The notes under the pieces: generated by a model
The model's database searches: none
Seen by the model: the letters and a program-made list of their open reading frames with translations, nothing else
Told to the model about the DNA's origin: nothing
Made by a program: the position numbers and the translations under genes
NCBI GenBank assembly: GCA_015680685.1
Contig: MNCI01026214.1
Coordinates: 2,494 to 66,493 of the forward strand
Length of the DNA: 64,000 nt
DNA from: Gnetum montanum
Lineage: Eukaryota > Streptophyta > Gnetopsida > Gnetales > Gnetaceae
Direction of reading: 5' to 3'
Shown: in pieces, positions 20,715 to 31,690 of the stretch
Numbering within the stretch: the stretch's first letter is position 1
How the letters are laid out: each line of letters starts with the position of its first letter

Positions 20715-21599
20715 TATCTTAGCGGCGTGAAAAATGCATTCTACAGCTATTAAACAAGGGATACTCTTTATAGTCAGATGCATCTTTGGAAAGGGCATTC
20801 TTCTGGTTTCTTATTTTAAACTGATTGTACTATATCAGGAAATGCATCTGTTGCTGTTGCTACCTCATCTTTTTTTGTCCCCCAATCACGTCTTGGTATA
20901 TGTGTCATTTTTCCTACATTCGTACACGAGGATTATCATTGATGCTAAAATCTCGTATTGTATATGCTAGTACATGTTCGAGTTTGCAAGCTAGTATGTT
21001 CCAACCAAGGAAATCAAATATTAACAGTGCTTATGTTCGCGATCTGTTCATTTGAGAGCTTTGATGTTATAAGATTCCACCATTCCGTCGAGTACTGCTT
21101 AATCTATCTGAGAATTCTTACGTTACAAGGTTCAAGGATTTTGATTTGAGCTGGTTTAAAATGGTGCTTTCATCGTCGAAGTTTACCCTGCCAGACTCTT
21201 ACGTGAATATAATCACAGTTCTACTTTCTAGTTGGAATGATTTTCTTCATGAGTTAATATCATTTTGCAACCTTTGGCTATTTTTCTTGTCTCACTTTAA
21301 ACGGTAATTTCTGGAAATCTTGGGTTTCTTGACCCAAGTGCTCTTTTTGTGTCCATCCACTTTTGGTCTGTCTTCTTCGTTTCTAGCTTTCCAGTTGCAT
21401 GTAAATGAGTAGATGAGGTTATTTAATACCCACAGCATACAACAGGAGGATGCAATCAAAATACGAATTTGCAGCTCATGTAGATTTGGAGTTGCTCAAG
21501 CATAACATTTTAATCCAAGGCAAATTTGAATTTGGTTTTGTTTTTAATCACCAAGGCAAGTCTATTTTTGAAATCTCTGCCAATTTACTGCTCATAGAT
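20715..21599. other. 3' flank of the F-box gene
   Basis: AT-rich sequence with no domain or strong ORF. It probably contains the 3' untranslated region, but I see no canonical AATAAA in the first 400 bp. CpG content falls towards the element B LTR. No repeat was recognised. Confidence 0.45.
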
Positions 21600-22158
21600 C
21601 AACAAAAAAACAGCTAATGTGAGAGAGGTAGCAAGGTTGATGGTGGTGGCTTGCTACCTTTTCCACAGTTTAAGGGACATGGACATGGAGGGGCAAAGAG
21701 TTTTCCATTCTTTGTGTCTTCAAAGTCATATTGGTAGTTTCATGCATTAGTAAGAAGAGGTTATGGCCTTTTTCATTACCTCACTTAGTAGGACCTTTCG
21801 TGGGAGGGTTGCATAGTTTAACTCTATGTTGGGGTGTAAAACATGTGTTATGGAATGTGCTATGGGATACCAACTACTAGCACCTGGTGATGAATCTAGA
21901 GGGTTTAGTTGGTAGTCCCTGTGGTGTCCATGTGAGTGGAGCAAATGAGTGTTTTCTGATTTTTAATAGTGTTACACAATTGAAGTATTTGAGACACCCC
22001 TTAAGTCACATGCTAACATGAACAAATGGTTTGTTGGTATGTGTTTCAGGATTGTTGATTGTTGAGGCGTATTCTTCTTGAGTTTCGTTTTGATTCTAAA
22101 TCTGCTTTGGGGGACCCTTGGGATGCTGGACAACATGTTAGTGACAACGTTGTTACAA
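21600..22158 (+). mobile_element. 5' LTR of element B (chromovirus type)
   Basis: It shares blocks with the antisense LTR of element A (see 18141-18650), and ends ACGTTGTTACA just before the primer site. The left edge is not resolved. The TATA region is unclear. Confidence 0.55.
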
Positions 22159-22162
22159 CAGG

Positions 22163-22174
22163 TGGTATTAGAGC
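22163..22174 (+). promoter_or_regulatory. Primer binding site of element B (tRNA-Met type)
   Basis: TGGTATTAGAGC differs by one C-to-T change from TGGTATCAGAGC, the initiator tRNA-Met complement used by many plant Ty3 chromoviruses and Ty1/copia elements. Confidence 0.75.
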
Positions 22175-22279
22175 ATCACATTTTTGTGTCAGTGAAACTT
22201 GCTCGATAGAGGGGTAAAGAGGGTTGGTTTGTGAGGTTTCCATTTTCGACTTTGATGAATTGCATTGTTTGCCTAGCTT

Positions 22280-23122
22280 TGATATGGGTACCCGATATTG
22301 GAGCCTTGATATTAGGTACGCGATATTGGCTCTCAAGAAGTAATGTCGGATATTGAGGTGTGATGGTCTATAAATATAGCGCTTGGGCACATGATTTTCG
22401 TATAGTTTTTGTCATAGCATAGTAGAGCTCTTGTAGTTTTTTTCTTCTGAAGTTAAGATATTTTCCAAAGTGCTCACAGTAGGAGTCACTGAATGTACGA
22501 ATCTTTATTTGAGCATTGTTGTACTTGAGCATGGCAGTGTGTGCAGCAATAAAGATGAGCTTTCTAATCAAACCTTGTAGCACCTTGGCTAGTTTAAATA
22601 TTTTATTTATGCATTTAATGTTTTATATAATTTTCTTTGATGCTCTCAAGTAATTAAGCTAAAGTAAGGTAGTTTGATTAAATAGAATTAATCAAGCACA
22701 TAAGTACAACCACTTCGAGCATGTATATGATTCTTGGTAATCCCAACAACGCTTAACGTTTGGTAACCTAGCAGCATTATATGTGTTCAAGATGTGCACG
22801 GAAAGTGGGATTGGATACTTATGTTAGGATAGTGAGTTATTAATTAGCAACTAGTTTAGTAAAATTAGTTCATAAATTAAGTTTCAACTTGTTAATTGTA
22901 TACAAATAAAATACAAAATAATAAAAATCATGTGCCTCAATTACACTTAACCATATAATTTAGCTTCACAAGTGTATTTGAGAAGACAATGGTTGTCATG
23001 ATTAGATTTCACGTCTTAGAACTAGTGTATTTAGGAACTTAAGATTTGCAGAATTTGATCGGATCGTGCGTGAACGCTTGTGATTTATATGGTTAGGTGT
23101 AGGGGTACAAAGCTGCTTATCA
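22280..23122 (+). mobile_element. Solo Athila-like LTR in the leader of element B
   Basis: It starts TGATATGGG and ends CTGCTTATCA. Flanks AGCTT (22275-22279) and AACTT (23123-23127) are a target duplication with one G-to-A change. CTATAAATATAG lies near 22370, then GGGCACATGATTTTCG and the U5 marker CCACTTCGAGCATGTATATG. Element B sequence resumes on the far side, so it is a solo LTR left by recombination. Confidence 0.8.
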
Positions 23123-23180
23123 AACTTCTACTAAAGACTTCTTGTGGGTGGCCTTGTGAAAGGTTTTCCTATTTGCTAAG

Positions 23181-24489
23181 ATGGAGCTTGGTGGGCCTAG
23201 TGGAATGGTTGAGGATCAGGCCAACCCGGAGGTCGAGGTAGAACTTGGTCACGATAAGACTAAGTTCTAGATCCTATGGGACCAAGTTAAAGTTGTGGAT
23301 GAGGCTTTAGCTTGTCCTAGGCTAGGTAGTGCGGATGTGATCCATTATGTTCTTAAAGAAATGGGGTTGCTGTAAGACAAGATGGATCTCTAAGGACTAG
23401 GTGAAAGTGGTAGAGGCCAAGGTCTCGATCCTTGAAGGTCATCTGAATCGTATGTTGAACCTATATAAGGACCTCTTTGAATTCTTTCAGGAGGCATAGA
23501 TCAAAGCATCTCTGATTAATGACCTAATTATTCGAGTAAAGGTTATGGAGGATGCCCTAGTTGGAGTGCATTAGGAGCTATTTGACTTGAAAATTGAAAA
23601 TGCCATCTTGAAGTCCTCCTTGGCAAGACACCTGGAAGAAGAGTCCATAGCTGTGGCTTGAATTAAAGTGAGAGAACTGGGTTCCTATGACGGTGAGATG
23701 AGTGATGTCAACACTGATGCATTTCTCCATGATGTGGAGATGTATATGTCTATTGGGGATGTTCCTACAACCTAGAAGATCTCCACTGCATCTCAGTACC
23801 TCACAGTAAGTGCTAAGCTATGGTGGCTTAGCCTTCTTCATGCCCAAGAGAAGGGTACTTTAACTAAAATACTAGACACCTAGGATAGATTCAAGGTAGC
23901 TTTGATTAAAAAATTCTACCAAGGGAACTCGAAGTATGTAGCCAGAACCAAGCTTGAGTCCTTGAAACACTCTAGCAAACTTGAAGATTACATCAATGCT
24001 TTCCAATTTCTTATGTTACTGATTCCTGATATGGGTGATTAGGATCATTTCTTCAAATTTGTAAATGGATTGCAACCTTGGGCATAGATGGAATTACGTC
24101 AACAAGATATTGACATGCTTACTAACGCTTTGCCGCTATTGGTACCTTCCTTGATTTCAAGGTTACAAAGCTAGATAAGGGTAAACTAGGAAAGGAGAAG
24201 CATGTCATGTCCTTCCACTCTTAGAAAACAGATGCAAGCTCCATCAAACATGGGAACACTTTTAAATCCATTTAGTAGGGTAGTCATCCTATAGGTGGTC
24301 CTCCATGAAATCAAGACTCCCAGCAAAAACATAAAGATACAAGGAGTAAATGGCAACATGGGGCCAAGAAAAAAACAATTCTCTAGAGGGCCCTTTAAGG
24401 GGCCAATTCAATGCTTCTTGTGCCGTAGAAATCACTTAGCGAGAAACTATCCTTTAAGCTCAAGAAGGGCTAAGAGCAAGCAAGGATAA
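23181..24489 (+). pseudogene. gag of element B (decayed)
   Basis: The likely start is ATG at 23181 (MELGGPSGMVEDQ). The capsid region includes DAFLHDVEMYMSIGDV, then AKLWWLSLLHAQEKG, then LESLKHSSKLEDYINAFQFL and HFFKFVNGLQPWA. The nucleocapsid knuckle QCFLCRRNHLARNYPL is C-x2-C-x3-H-x4-Y, so the last Cys is lost (TGC/TGT to TAT). TAG codons stand where Trp or Gln is expected. A chromovirus-type Gag that would package element RNA. Confidence 0.8.
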
Positions 24490-24689
24490 GCTTGAGGGAA
24501 GCGGTTGATGTCTCTCGAGTATTGTCTAGACCCATGGCTTTAATTTACATATGGAAGCACTTCAGGAGGACAACAGAGATTAGCTGTTATGATGGAGTTT
24601 TCTGATATGGTTACATAGAGGTCAGGAGCCAAAAACTCTAAAGATGCTAATCCTAATAGTTTACATCAAGTCTAATTATGCCCAATCAT

Positions 24690-25010
24690 TGTGAGTTTGA
24701 GATATATAAGTGCCCTAGTTGATAATGGTGCTAGCCACACTTATATGGTACCATCCATGATAAGAGACTTGTAGATAAAAATGGAAATAGTCCAAGCTTC
24801 TTGCAAAATTGCAAAGTTTTGACCCCTTTGATGTATCAGCGTTTGCCATAATGTTCTAGTTCAAGTAGAGTCATGGTAGGGAGCTCTTGATTTATCAATC
24901 CTAGATATGGATTCCTTCAACGTTATATTGGGGCAGGAATTTGTAAGGTCAAAGATTTCATTGCCCATATTTAGATCTGATTTTCATTTCACATGAGAGC
25001 TCACCTTGCA
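24690..25010 (+). pseudogene. Aspartic protease of element B (decayed)
   Basis: The active-site strand is SALVDNGASHTYMV, with D-N-G where D-S/T-G is normal (AGT to AAT). VPSMIRDL and a NVILGQEF-like strand follow. The last of these is the second conserved block of Ty3 proteases. Confidence 0.7.
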
Positions 25011-25249
25011 TAATTTAGATTGATGGGGCACAACTTGGGAAGGATGAGGGGTCTAGGCCCCAAATTGTTTTTCCTATGGTGATGAAATGTTTGGTTTGAG
25101 TTCCCACACATAAATTTCTTCTAGCCATGCAAATGGATGATCCTTTTGAGGTTAGTGGGCCTCAGACATGCATTGATCCATAGATAGCTTAGGTGTTAGA
25201 CCATTTTTGAGATGTAATGCCACAAGAGTTCCTGGAAGTCTACCACCAT

Positions 25250-25845
25250 GGAGGGTAGTAGACCATAAAATAGAATTGCTACCATGTATTGACATGCCTA
25301 TTCAAAGACCATATCAATTAATGGGGCTAGAATTGGAAGAGTTGAAGAAACAACTTAAGAGTCTGATGTCATAAGGGTACATTTGTCCCTTGAAATCTCC
25401 TTATGGTGCACTAGTGTTGTTTGTTACCAAGGACGATGGGACATTGCATCTCTATTGTGACTACAAGTTGCTAAATAAGAAGATCATTAAGAACAAGTAT
25501 CTAGTGCACCAAAAGTTCGATTAGTTGGTAGGGGCATGTTAGTTTACCTAGTTAGATCTTCACCAAGGGTATTATCAAGTCTGCATTGTAGAGGGTGATG
25601 AGGAGAAAACTGCATGTATGATCAGATATGGATTGTATGAATGGACTATGATGCCCTTTGGGCTATGCAATGCACTAAATACTTTCTATGCCCTAATGAA
25701 AGAGATATTCTAACCATTTCTTAACAAATTTGTAGTTAGCTATCTCGATGATATCTTGGTATATAGCTAGGCCATGGAGGAGCATGCTTTCCACCTATAA
25801 TTGGTCCTTGAGAAACTATGGGCAAATTAGTTATACATTAAGAAA
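25250..25845 (+). pseudogene. Reverse transcriptase of element B (decayed, cut off)
   Basis: [57 protein letters not shown] and the catalytic VVSYLDDILVYS near 25731-25765 are readable. It then ends abruptly after LYIKKEN at about 25845, where an antisense LTR begins. RNase H, integrase and the 3' LTR of element B are not in the window. Confidence 0.8.
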
Positions 25846-26395
25846 GAGAATACATGTTACGCTATTGGGATTACCAAGTGAATACGTGTTACGCTTGAAG
25901 TGATCATACTTATGTGTGTAATCTATCTTGCTTAATTGCCTCATTAACTTAATTTCTGGAAAATATTTAATAAATACTTAGAAACATTTAACAAATAATT
26001 GAGAACATTAAATGCATAAATAAAATATTTAATCTATCCAAAGTGTTGCAAGGTTTATTAGAAAGCTCATCTTTATTGCCACACACACTATCATGCTCAG
26101 GTACAACAATGCTTGAATAAATATCCATACACTTAATGGCTCCTATTGTGGGTAGTTGGGAGAAAAATTCTAACTTTCAAATAGAAAGATTGCAAGAGCT
26201 TCATTGCAACTAAAATCTCTCATGCCATAAATGAGACTGGTAGGCACATATTTATAGCTGAAAATTGATATTGCATTAACAGGGCCTTGTTGATACATGA
26301 TAAGATGTGTTAATTAGGCCTCATCGACAAGGCCCAATTGAGGAGGCCACGTCGACAAGGCCTCATCGAGGTAGCCAACCGAATGTGACTCATCA
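25846..26395 (-). mobile_element. Antisense Athila-like 3' LTR, 3' end missing
   Basis: On the minus strand a purine tract CATGGGGGTA is followed by TGATGAGTCACATT at 26395. U3 contains GATGAGGCC motifs. CTATAAATATGTG lies near 26262, then the standard GAATxxxxTTTATTCAAGCATTG block. The copy is cut at 25846 against element B RT. Confidence 0.75.
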
Positions 26396-26599
26396 TACCC
26401 CCATGATTGAATGAAAACTCATCCTTAAGTTCTTTTACAAAATTGGGAAGGTATGGGATTATTGACAAACTTTTTACAAACAAAATAAGTTGATTGACTT
26501 GACAAAAAATGGAGTGCATGAGTGTATGGATCAACACATTACACAAAATGACAGTGTTTAGGACACAAAATTGAACACCATGATATAACTCTTTAAAAT

Positions 26600-29460
26600 T
26601 GGGCAACATGTTCCTTGATGACGTGAAGTGTGGTAGAGAAGATCAAATGGTCCCAAGTGGTGGTGGCTCTTGAGGCTTTAAGGGACCTTCATCGGCTTCA
26701 TGCATGGTTAGTGGTTGAGGTGGCTGCAGCTATCCTACTACTACTACACCTTCAAGTAGAAGGCAGAAAGCATCTAGTAGTGCTTTCATTTTTCACTTCT
26801 TGCTTCTAGCATCATGCATTGTCCATGTAGCTTTGCCAATGTGGGTTGGAACGGGCACATCCTAGGGACATGGGATTGTTGGAAATAGCTCCTTTGCATT
26901 AATGAACCAAGTAGCAAACTATTTGTATTTAATGTTGAATGCCTTGATTGTGTCCTTTAGCTCCTAGTAGTCATTCATCTATTTAGCTAGGTTCTTAGTG
27001 ATTGATCATTGATCTTTGAATTGTGCTATGAGAACTTTGAGTTCAACATTTGTAGTCTAAAGCTTCTGCTTGGCATCTTTGTGGTGCTTGAACTCAACCT
27101 CATAAAACATATATGAGCTAGCCACTTACTTTTCTAACTCTAAGCATGGCCATCCAACAGTTAGCATTGCCAAGTTTGCATATTGGAGATTGGCCAACTC
27201 CATATATTTTATCATTTCTTCGATTTGTAACTCCTTCAAGTGGATCTTCGCTTTGTTATAGGTGCTAATTCCATCAACAATGGGTTGCTATACTTTTCTT
27301 CCTTGTTGGAGTTGCTGGAGGGCTTCATTTATTTTTGCCTTTGCCATTTGAATGTGTTTTTGATTGACTTCCTTTTGCAAGACAACCTAGTCTTTGTAGT
27401 GATTCTTCACTTTTTCAAACTTTAGAGCCTCATTCTTCTAGGCAACAATTTTTATGGTAGACTTTTGATGTAAGGCATGCACTTCCTCCATTAATAGATT
27501 TCAATTCTCTACAGCCAATCTCATCAATTTAGTGTTCACCTTGGTAAGTTGCTCCTGTTGTTGATGAATAAATTCTTGCATTTGATCCTTTTGAGCATTA
27601 ACATTGTGTAGGAAATGATTCTGTACAGCTAGGGTCTCATTCTCTTGGTGCATCTATGCCAAGTCCTTCTAAATTAAATATGTTTTTGCTTCACCTATGG
27701 ACTAGTTGAAGATGACCATATCTACCTCATCTTTAGCCTTCTAGAATCATTCCTGAAGCTATTTGAAAGCTTCATCTCTTGTTATTGCTGGGTTGAGGAT
27801 CATAGGATTTGCAAGTCAAGCATGTATTTTGGCAACCTCCATGGCTAAGTTTTGATTTCATTCTTAGGCCACTTCAAGTTGCCCCTCCAAAATAATGCAT
27901 TTTCCCCTTGCATTTAGCAGCTCTGATTGGGTTGCAATGATGTCTTCAGGAAAATCAAAGATATCTAGAGTCAGTTGCCTGGTTCCTACCAATCATTTCA
28001 AAAATTCTTGATGCTGGGTTATTTTTAACTTTTCATTGACCGTGCTTGTCGATATCTGCACATCTTGAAGTGTAGATACATCTAGTATAGATGCCATGGG
28101 TGCATCTAGTGCTTCAGTGACATGATTAGCAACAAATTCAACTACTGTTTCTTGCCCTTGGTGCTACATCACCAAGATAGTTGCCCCTTTGCCTTCCTCC
28201 AAATGCACCGAGAAGGTGGTAGCATTCTTAGAGATTTTTAGGAATAAATGCTATTGGAATAATGAAATCATCACCTCCCAAGTGTTGGGATCTAACCTCA
28301 CAAGCAACTACATTCATTGTGCAGAGAAAATTGGTTCACCTCTCTCCATCTGGCTAACTATTTAGGCCACCTCATTTAGGTGACTCATCGTTGGTCAGTA
28401 TACATATGGATTTACCTCACTCATTCCTACATGTTACTCTTGTTCACTCAAGAGCTATTCTTGGATTTTTCCCAAATGTTCAATGGCTACATGGGCCTCT
28501 AGCATTGTTTCCTGAGTGGGTGGTGGAGGCAGCTACTTCTCTTCTTGAGTCATCACTAGCATCTTATCTTTCACGATCTTTGACCATGACGCCAAAGGAG
28601 CATGCCAAATGATATCATTAGAGTAGCAGATGATGCTTGCCCTTTTGTAGAGTTTTGGGATGAGGCATGGAAATGGAAAGGTTTTTCTTCCACGTTTATT
28701 TTCATTGAAGAACTTTTTGATGTCTAAGTAGATCAATTGTGGAAGGTTGATGGGAAATTTTTCACTTAGAGAAGCACATTTTTGAAAGCAGAAGGTAGTT
28801 ACCATGCTTGGACTCATCATTGGGTTGAGGTGATAGGCCACAATTTTAAAATATATGTGCTCCACTAGTGTGAGTGCACTATACTCTTTATATTCAACTC
28901 CATAGCATCACTGGGTCCACTCCTTCTTGGCCTCAAGATCGCTTTTCATGGATAGTTCTGCCAGCTATGTCCTAGTGTCAGGCAATCCAAGTGCATGTGC
29001 AATAGCTTTTGCCAAGTAGAACACTTGAATGTCCTTGATTTTGACAATAGACCCTAACCTTTGATTACTCTAGAAGAGGTATGTCTCTCCCATGTACCAC
29101 TCTCCACTGAACATGATGATTGGTCACATGGGAGAGGTTTGTAGTTGAGTCTTGACATTTGTTGGAGCTTTCTTTAGGAATGGTCCAAAGTTGATCTCTT
29201 GAAGGATTGGTTGTTGAATTTCTTAGGAATTGATGATGTCAAGGTAGGCTTGAGTCAAAGTGATCTCAAGCCTTGGCATGGGTCCAAGTACTTTTCCTTA
29301 CTATGATTTTTCTGTAGGCACTTCTTCTAGAATTTGTTGGACAAATTTCACTTTGGGCTCCTCACGAAGAGGTTTCATTGCATGGGTTGCTTTTGGTAGT
29401 TCTTGGACTTGTTCTTGTTGGCCCCTTATAGCTCTAGGCTATTTTTGTGGTTGAGATAAT
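26600..29460 (-). pseudogene. Very long decayed coiled-coil ORF of an Athila-like element
   Basis: I read one nearly continuous minus-strand frame of about 950 codons, broken mainly by TAG/TGA/TAA. The N-terminal third (to ~28530) includes KCASLSEKFPINLPQLIYLD and KTFPFPCLIPKLYKRA. This resembles the 'putative plant transposon protein' domain found in extra ORFs of plant LTR elements (inference from memory of the family). The remainder is rich in Glu, Gln, Lys and Leu with heptad character (for example QKDQMQEFIHQQQEQLTKVN), so a long coiled coil is likely. The frame runs on to the polypurine tract at 26396. It is not gag, pol or a normal env. An extra ORF of the antisense element, or the single ORF of a non-autonomous one, are both possible. 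Confidence 0.5.
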
Positions 29461-29479
29461 TCTCCTTCTTATGGGTGCT

Positions 29480-30285
29480 TTTTTTTGTACCATTTATAAT
29501 CATAATGAGATCATGGATTAGCAATCATTATGTAACTTAAAGCAATTGGGATACCTTTATCTCTTATGAATAGTTACACTTGACTAAGTTGTAATTATGG
29601 TTGATTTAATTATTTCAATTATTATCTATTTATGTGTTATCATTAATAAATCATCCTAGAGGTTGTTGGAAGGATTAATTGTCAAAAAAGTTAATGTTTA
29701 TATGTTATTAAGGTTGTTAATCCTTTGGGCGAGTTGGAAAAATTTCATCTATTTTTCATCAAAAACCTTAAGGTTTGTGGTCCCCATGATAAAGATCTTA
29801 CCTTTGGTAAGTGTAGGATAAAAAACTAGAGTGATTTGGACAAATAGTTGGGAAGTTATGGGCTCTAGAAGGTTTTGTACTCTAAAACATTGTAAAAGCT
29901 CCCTGTGTGTTATGAGAAAATGACAAAAAAATCACAAGTGCTCAGTAGTATATATAGGATGTAAGCATTGTGGCCTCATTGATGGGTTATGTTGATGAGG
30001 CCTCATTGATGCAATTAGCTGTATCAATGAGGCCTTGTTGATGGAATTGTTGATCATCGTAGACCATCATTTACTTTGGTCAAACTTGCAAACTATAAGG
30101 AGTTTTTGAATGAAATTGGGGTCCAATGAAAGCTCAAAAGGCCAAGAACAATATGAAAACATGAGACAAGGATATTTAAGCTCATAAATTTGGAAAAAAT
30201 GATGAAAAATTGATTTATAGAATTAAAGGGATAAAGGGTTAAAGAGCACTGAGCGGAATACTCAATGGAATATGAAAAAGATAGG
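29480..30285 (-). promoter_or_regulatory. U3-like module upstream of the coiled-coil ORF
   Basis: On the minus strand three copies of an ATCAATGAGGCC-type motif (~30035-29965) are followed by CCTATATATACTAC near 29956. The same motif-then-TATA arrangement occurs in the U3 of the LTR at 25846-26395. It may be a solo LTR of another family, the 5' LTR of the ORF-bearing element, or an internal promoter. I could not find LTR ends or a target duplication. Confidence 0.35.
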
Positions 30286-31690
30286 ATTGTAGTAATGTCA
30301 AAGGTAAGGAACATTAACTAACCAAACTAAGAGCTATGCAAGTGGATCCTCCCCATGGTAGGCTCATTCCCTTGTTGCCCTTGCATAACCTCAACTAAGG
30401 AGTCCATGGGCCCCAAAATCGATTTAATGATTATGAAAAGTTAAGGACCAACTAAAAAGAATCTACTAAAGAATCCAAACACATTAGATCAATACATAGA
30501 GCATAACATAAAAAATGATAGTGAGGTGAGTTATGGAAGCATGGATAGATAATAGAGAAGGTGGAATGGAGCTTTGAATTAAGGTCATACGAAGTCCCTT
30601 ATGGAATTTATGTTTAAAATGACCTGGGAAGGTCCATCCTCAATTGAGACCAAAACCATCTACTTTCAATGACTTTGCATCACCACCCAAAGGCCGATCC
30701 ATCCACATGATACATGAGAGTGCTTCCACAAGACAACCACCATTTCATAAAGAGGAGAAAAGAGAAGTAGGAAGTAAGAGAGAGGCCCTTAGTTAGAGGG
30801 GACCTTCAAGCATAGGTGCATGTATTTCTAGTTCCATAACTAGTGCTTGTAGCCCATTTATTTGCCTAAGGGATGTGCTTTGAATTTCCATTGTTGTGTG
30901 TATGTGTGTTTTGGATGGGAACCACACCATGAAAAGACTTATTTGACTTCTTATCAGTGGTTGGTATGGAACTGTAAGAAGTCTGTGAAAAACACTCAAG
31001 CACTTGAGCAAGTAGAAGAGTACAAAGAGTATTAAGTCCCCTTAAAGTGACACCCTTTACAAAATTTTTGAATCTTTCCTAATTCTAGAACTACCAAAGT
31101 CACTGATTAATTAAAATTTTCTTTAATGGGAGGGACCTCAAATTCCTAGAACAAGAAAAACCATAAATTTCATTGGATGGGTGGATGATGTGGACTTACT
31201 ACCTGTTCCATAAAAAATAAACCATGCTAAGGTCATTAGACATCAGAATTCAAAAATAGAAACCAAACATTGACAATCACAACATTAAGCACAAACCATC
31301 ATTAGTAAATAGCAATGTCGACACTTTGCCCTGTGACAATAAAGCATTTTTTATTAGCAAAAATAAGGAAATATCAAACTTGAATAAAACAAAACCAAGT
31401 AAAATATAAAAAAGAAAGTGTAAAATAATCAAGAAAGGTTCAAAGGTACTAACAATGGTGTTAAATTAGAAAAATATGAAAATAAAAAATTTGTAAAATC
31501 AAAAATGTGGAAAATAAAAAAGTAGAAAAACTAAGAAGCCATATGGGTTGTTAGCATAGATGGCCATCTCCCCCATGATTGAGTTGGAATAAGGAGATTT
31601 GAAAAATGGAATGTGGTTGTCCATCCATTGAGGTGGTAGTTTCACTAGCCTATGTTGGTTCTAGGAAAGGCTTTACTTATTGGATGTTGA
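30286..31690 (-). other. 3' spacer of an antisense Athila-like element
   Basis: Homologous in reverse to 15190-16545 of the complete element, up to the block TTTGGTTAGTTAATGTTC at ~30330-30310. No protein domain is seen. It carries a short GT-rich run near 30895-30910. Confidence 0.6.

Noticed and set aside
29490-29510. Possible primer binding site (minus TGGTACAAAAAAAAGC)
   Set aside because: Too many differences and the wrong length compared with TGGTATCAGAGC; no LTR end found next to it.
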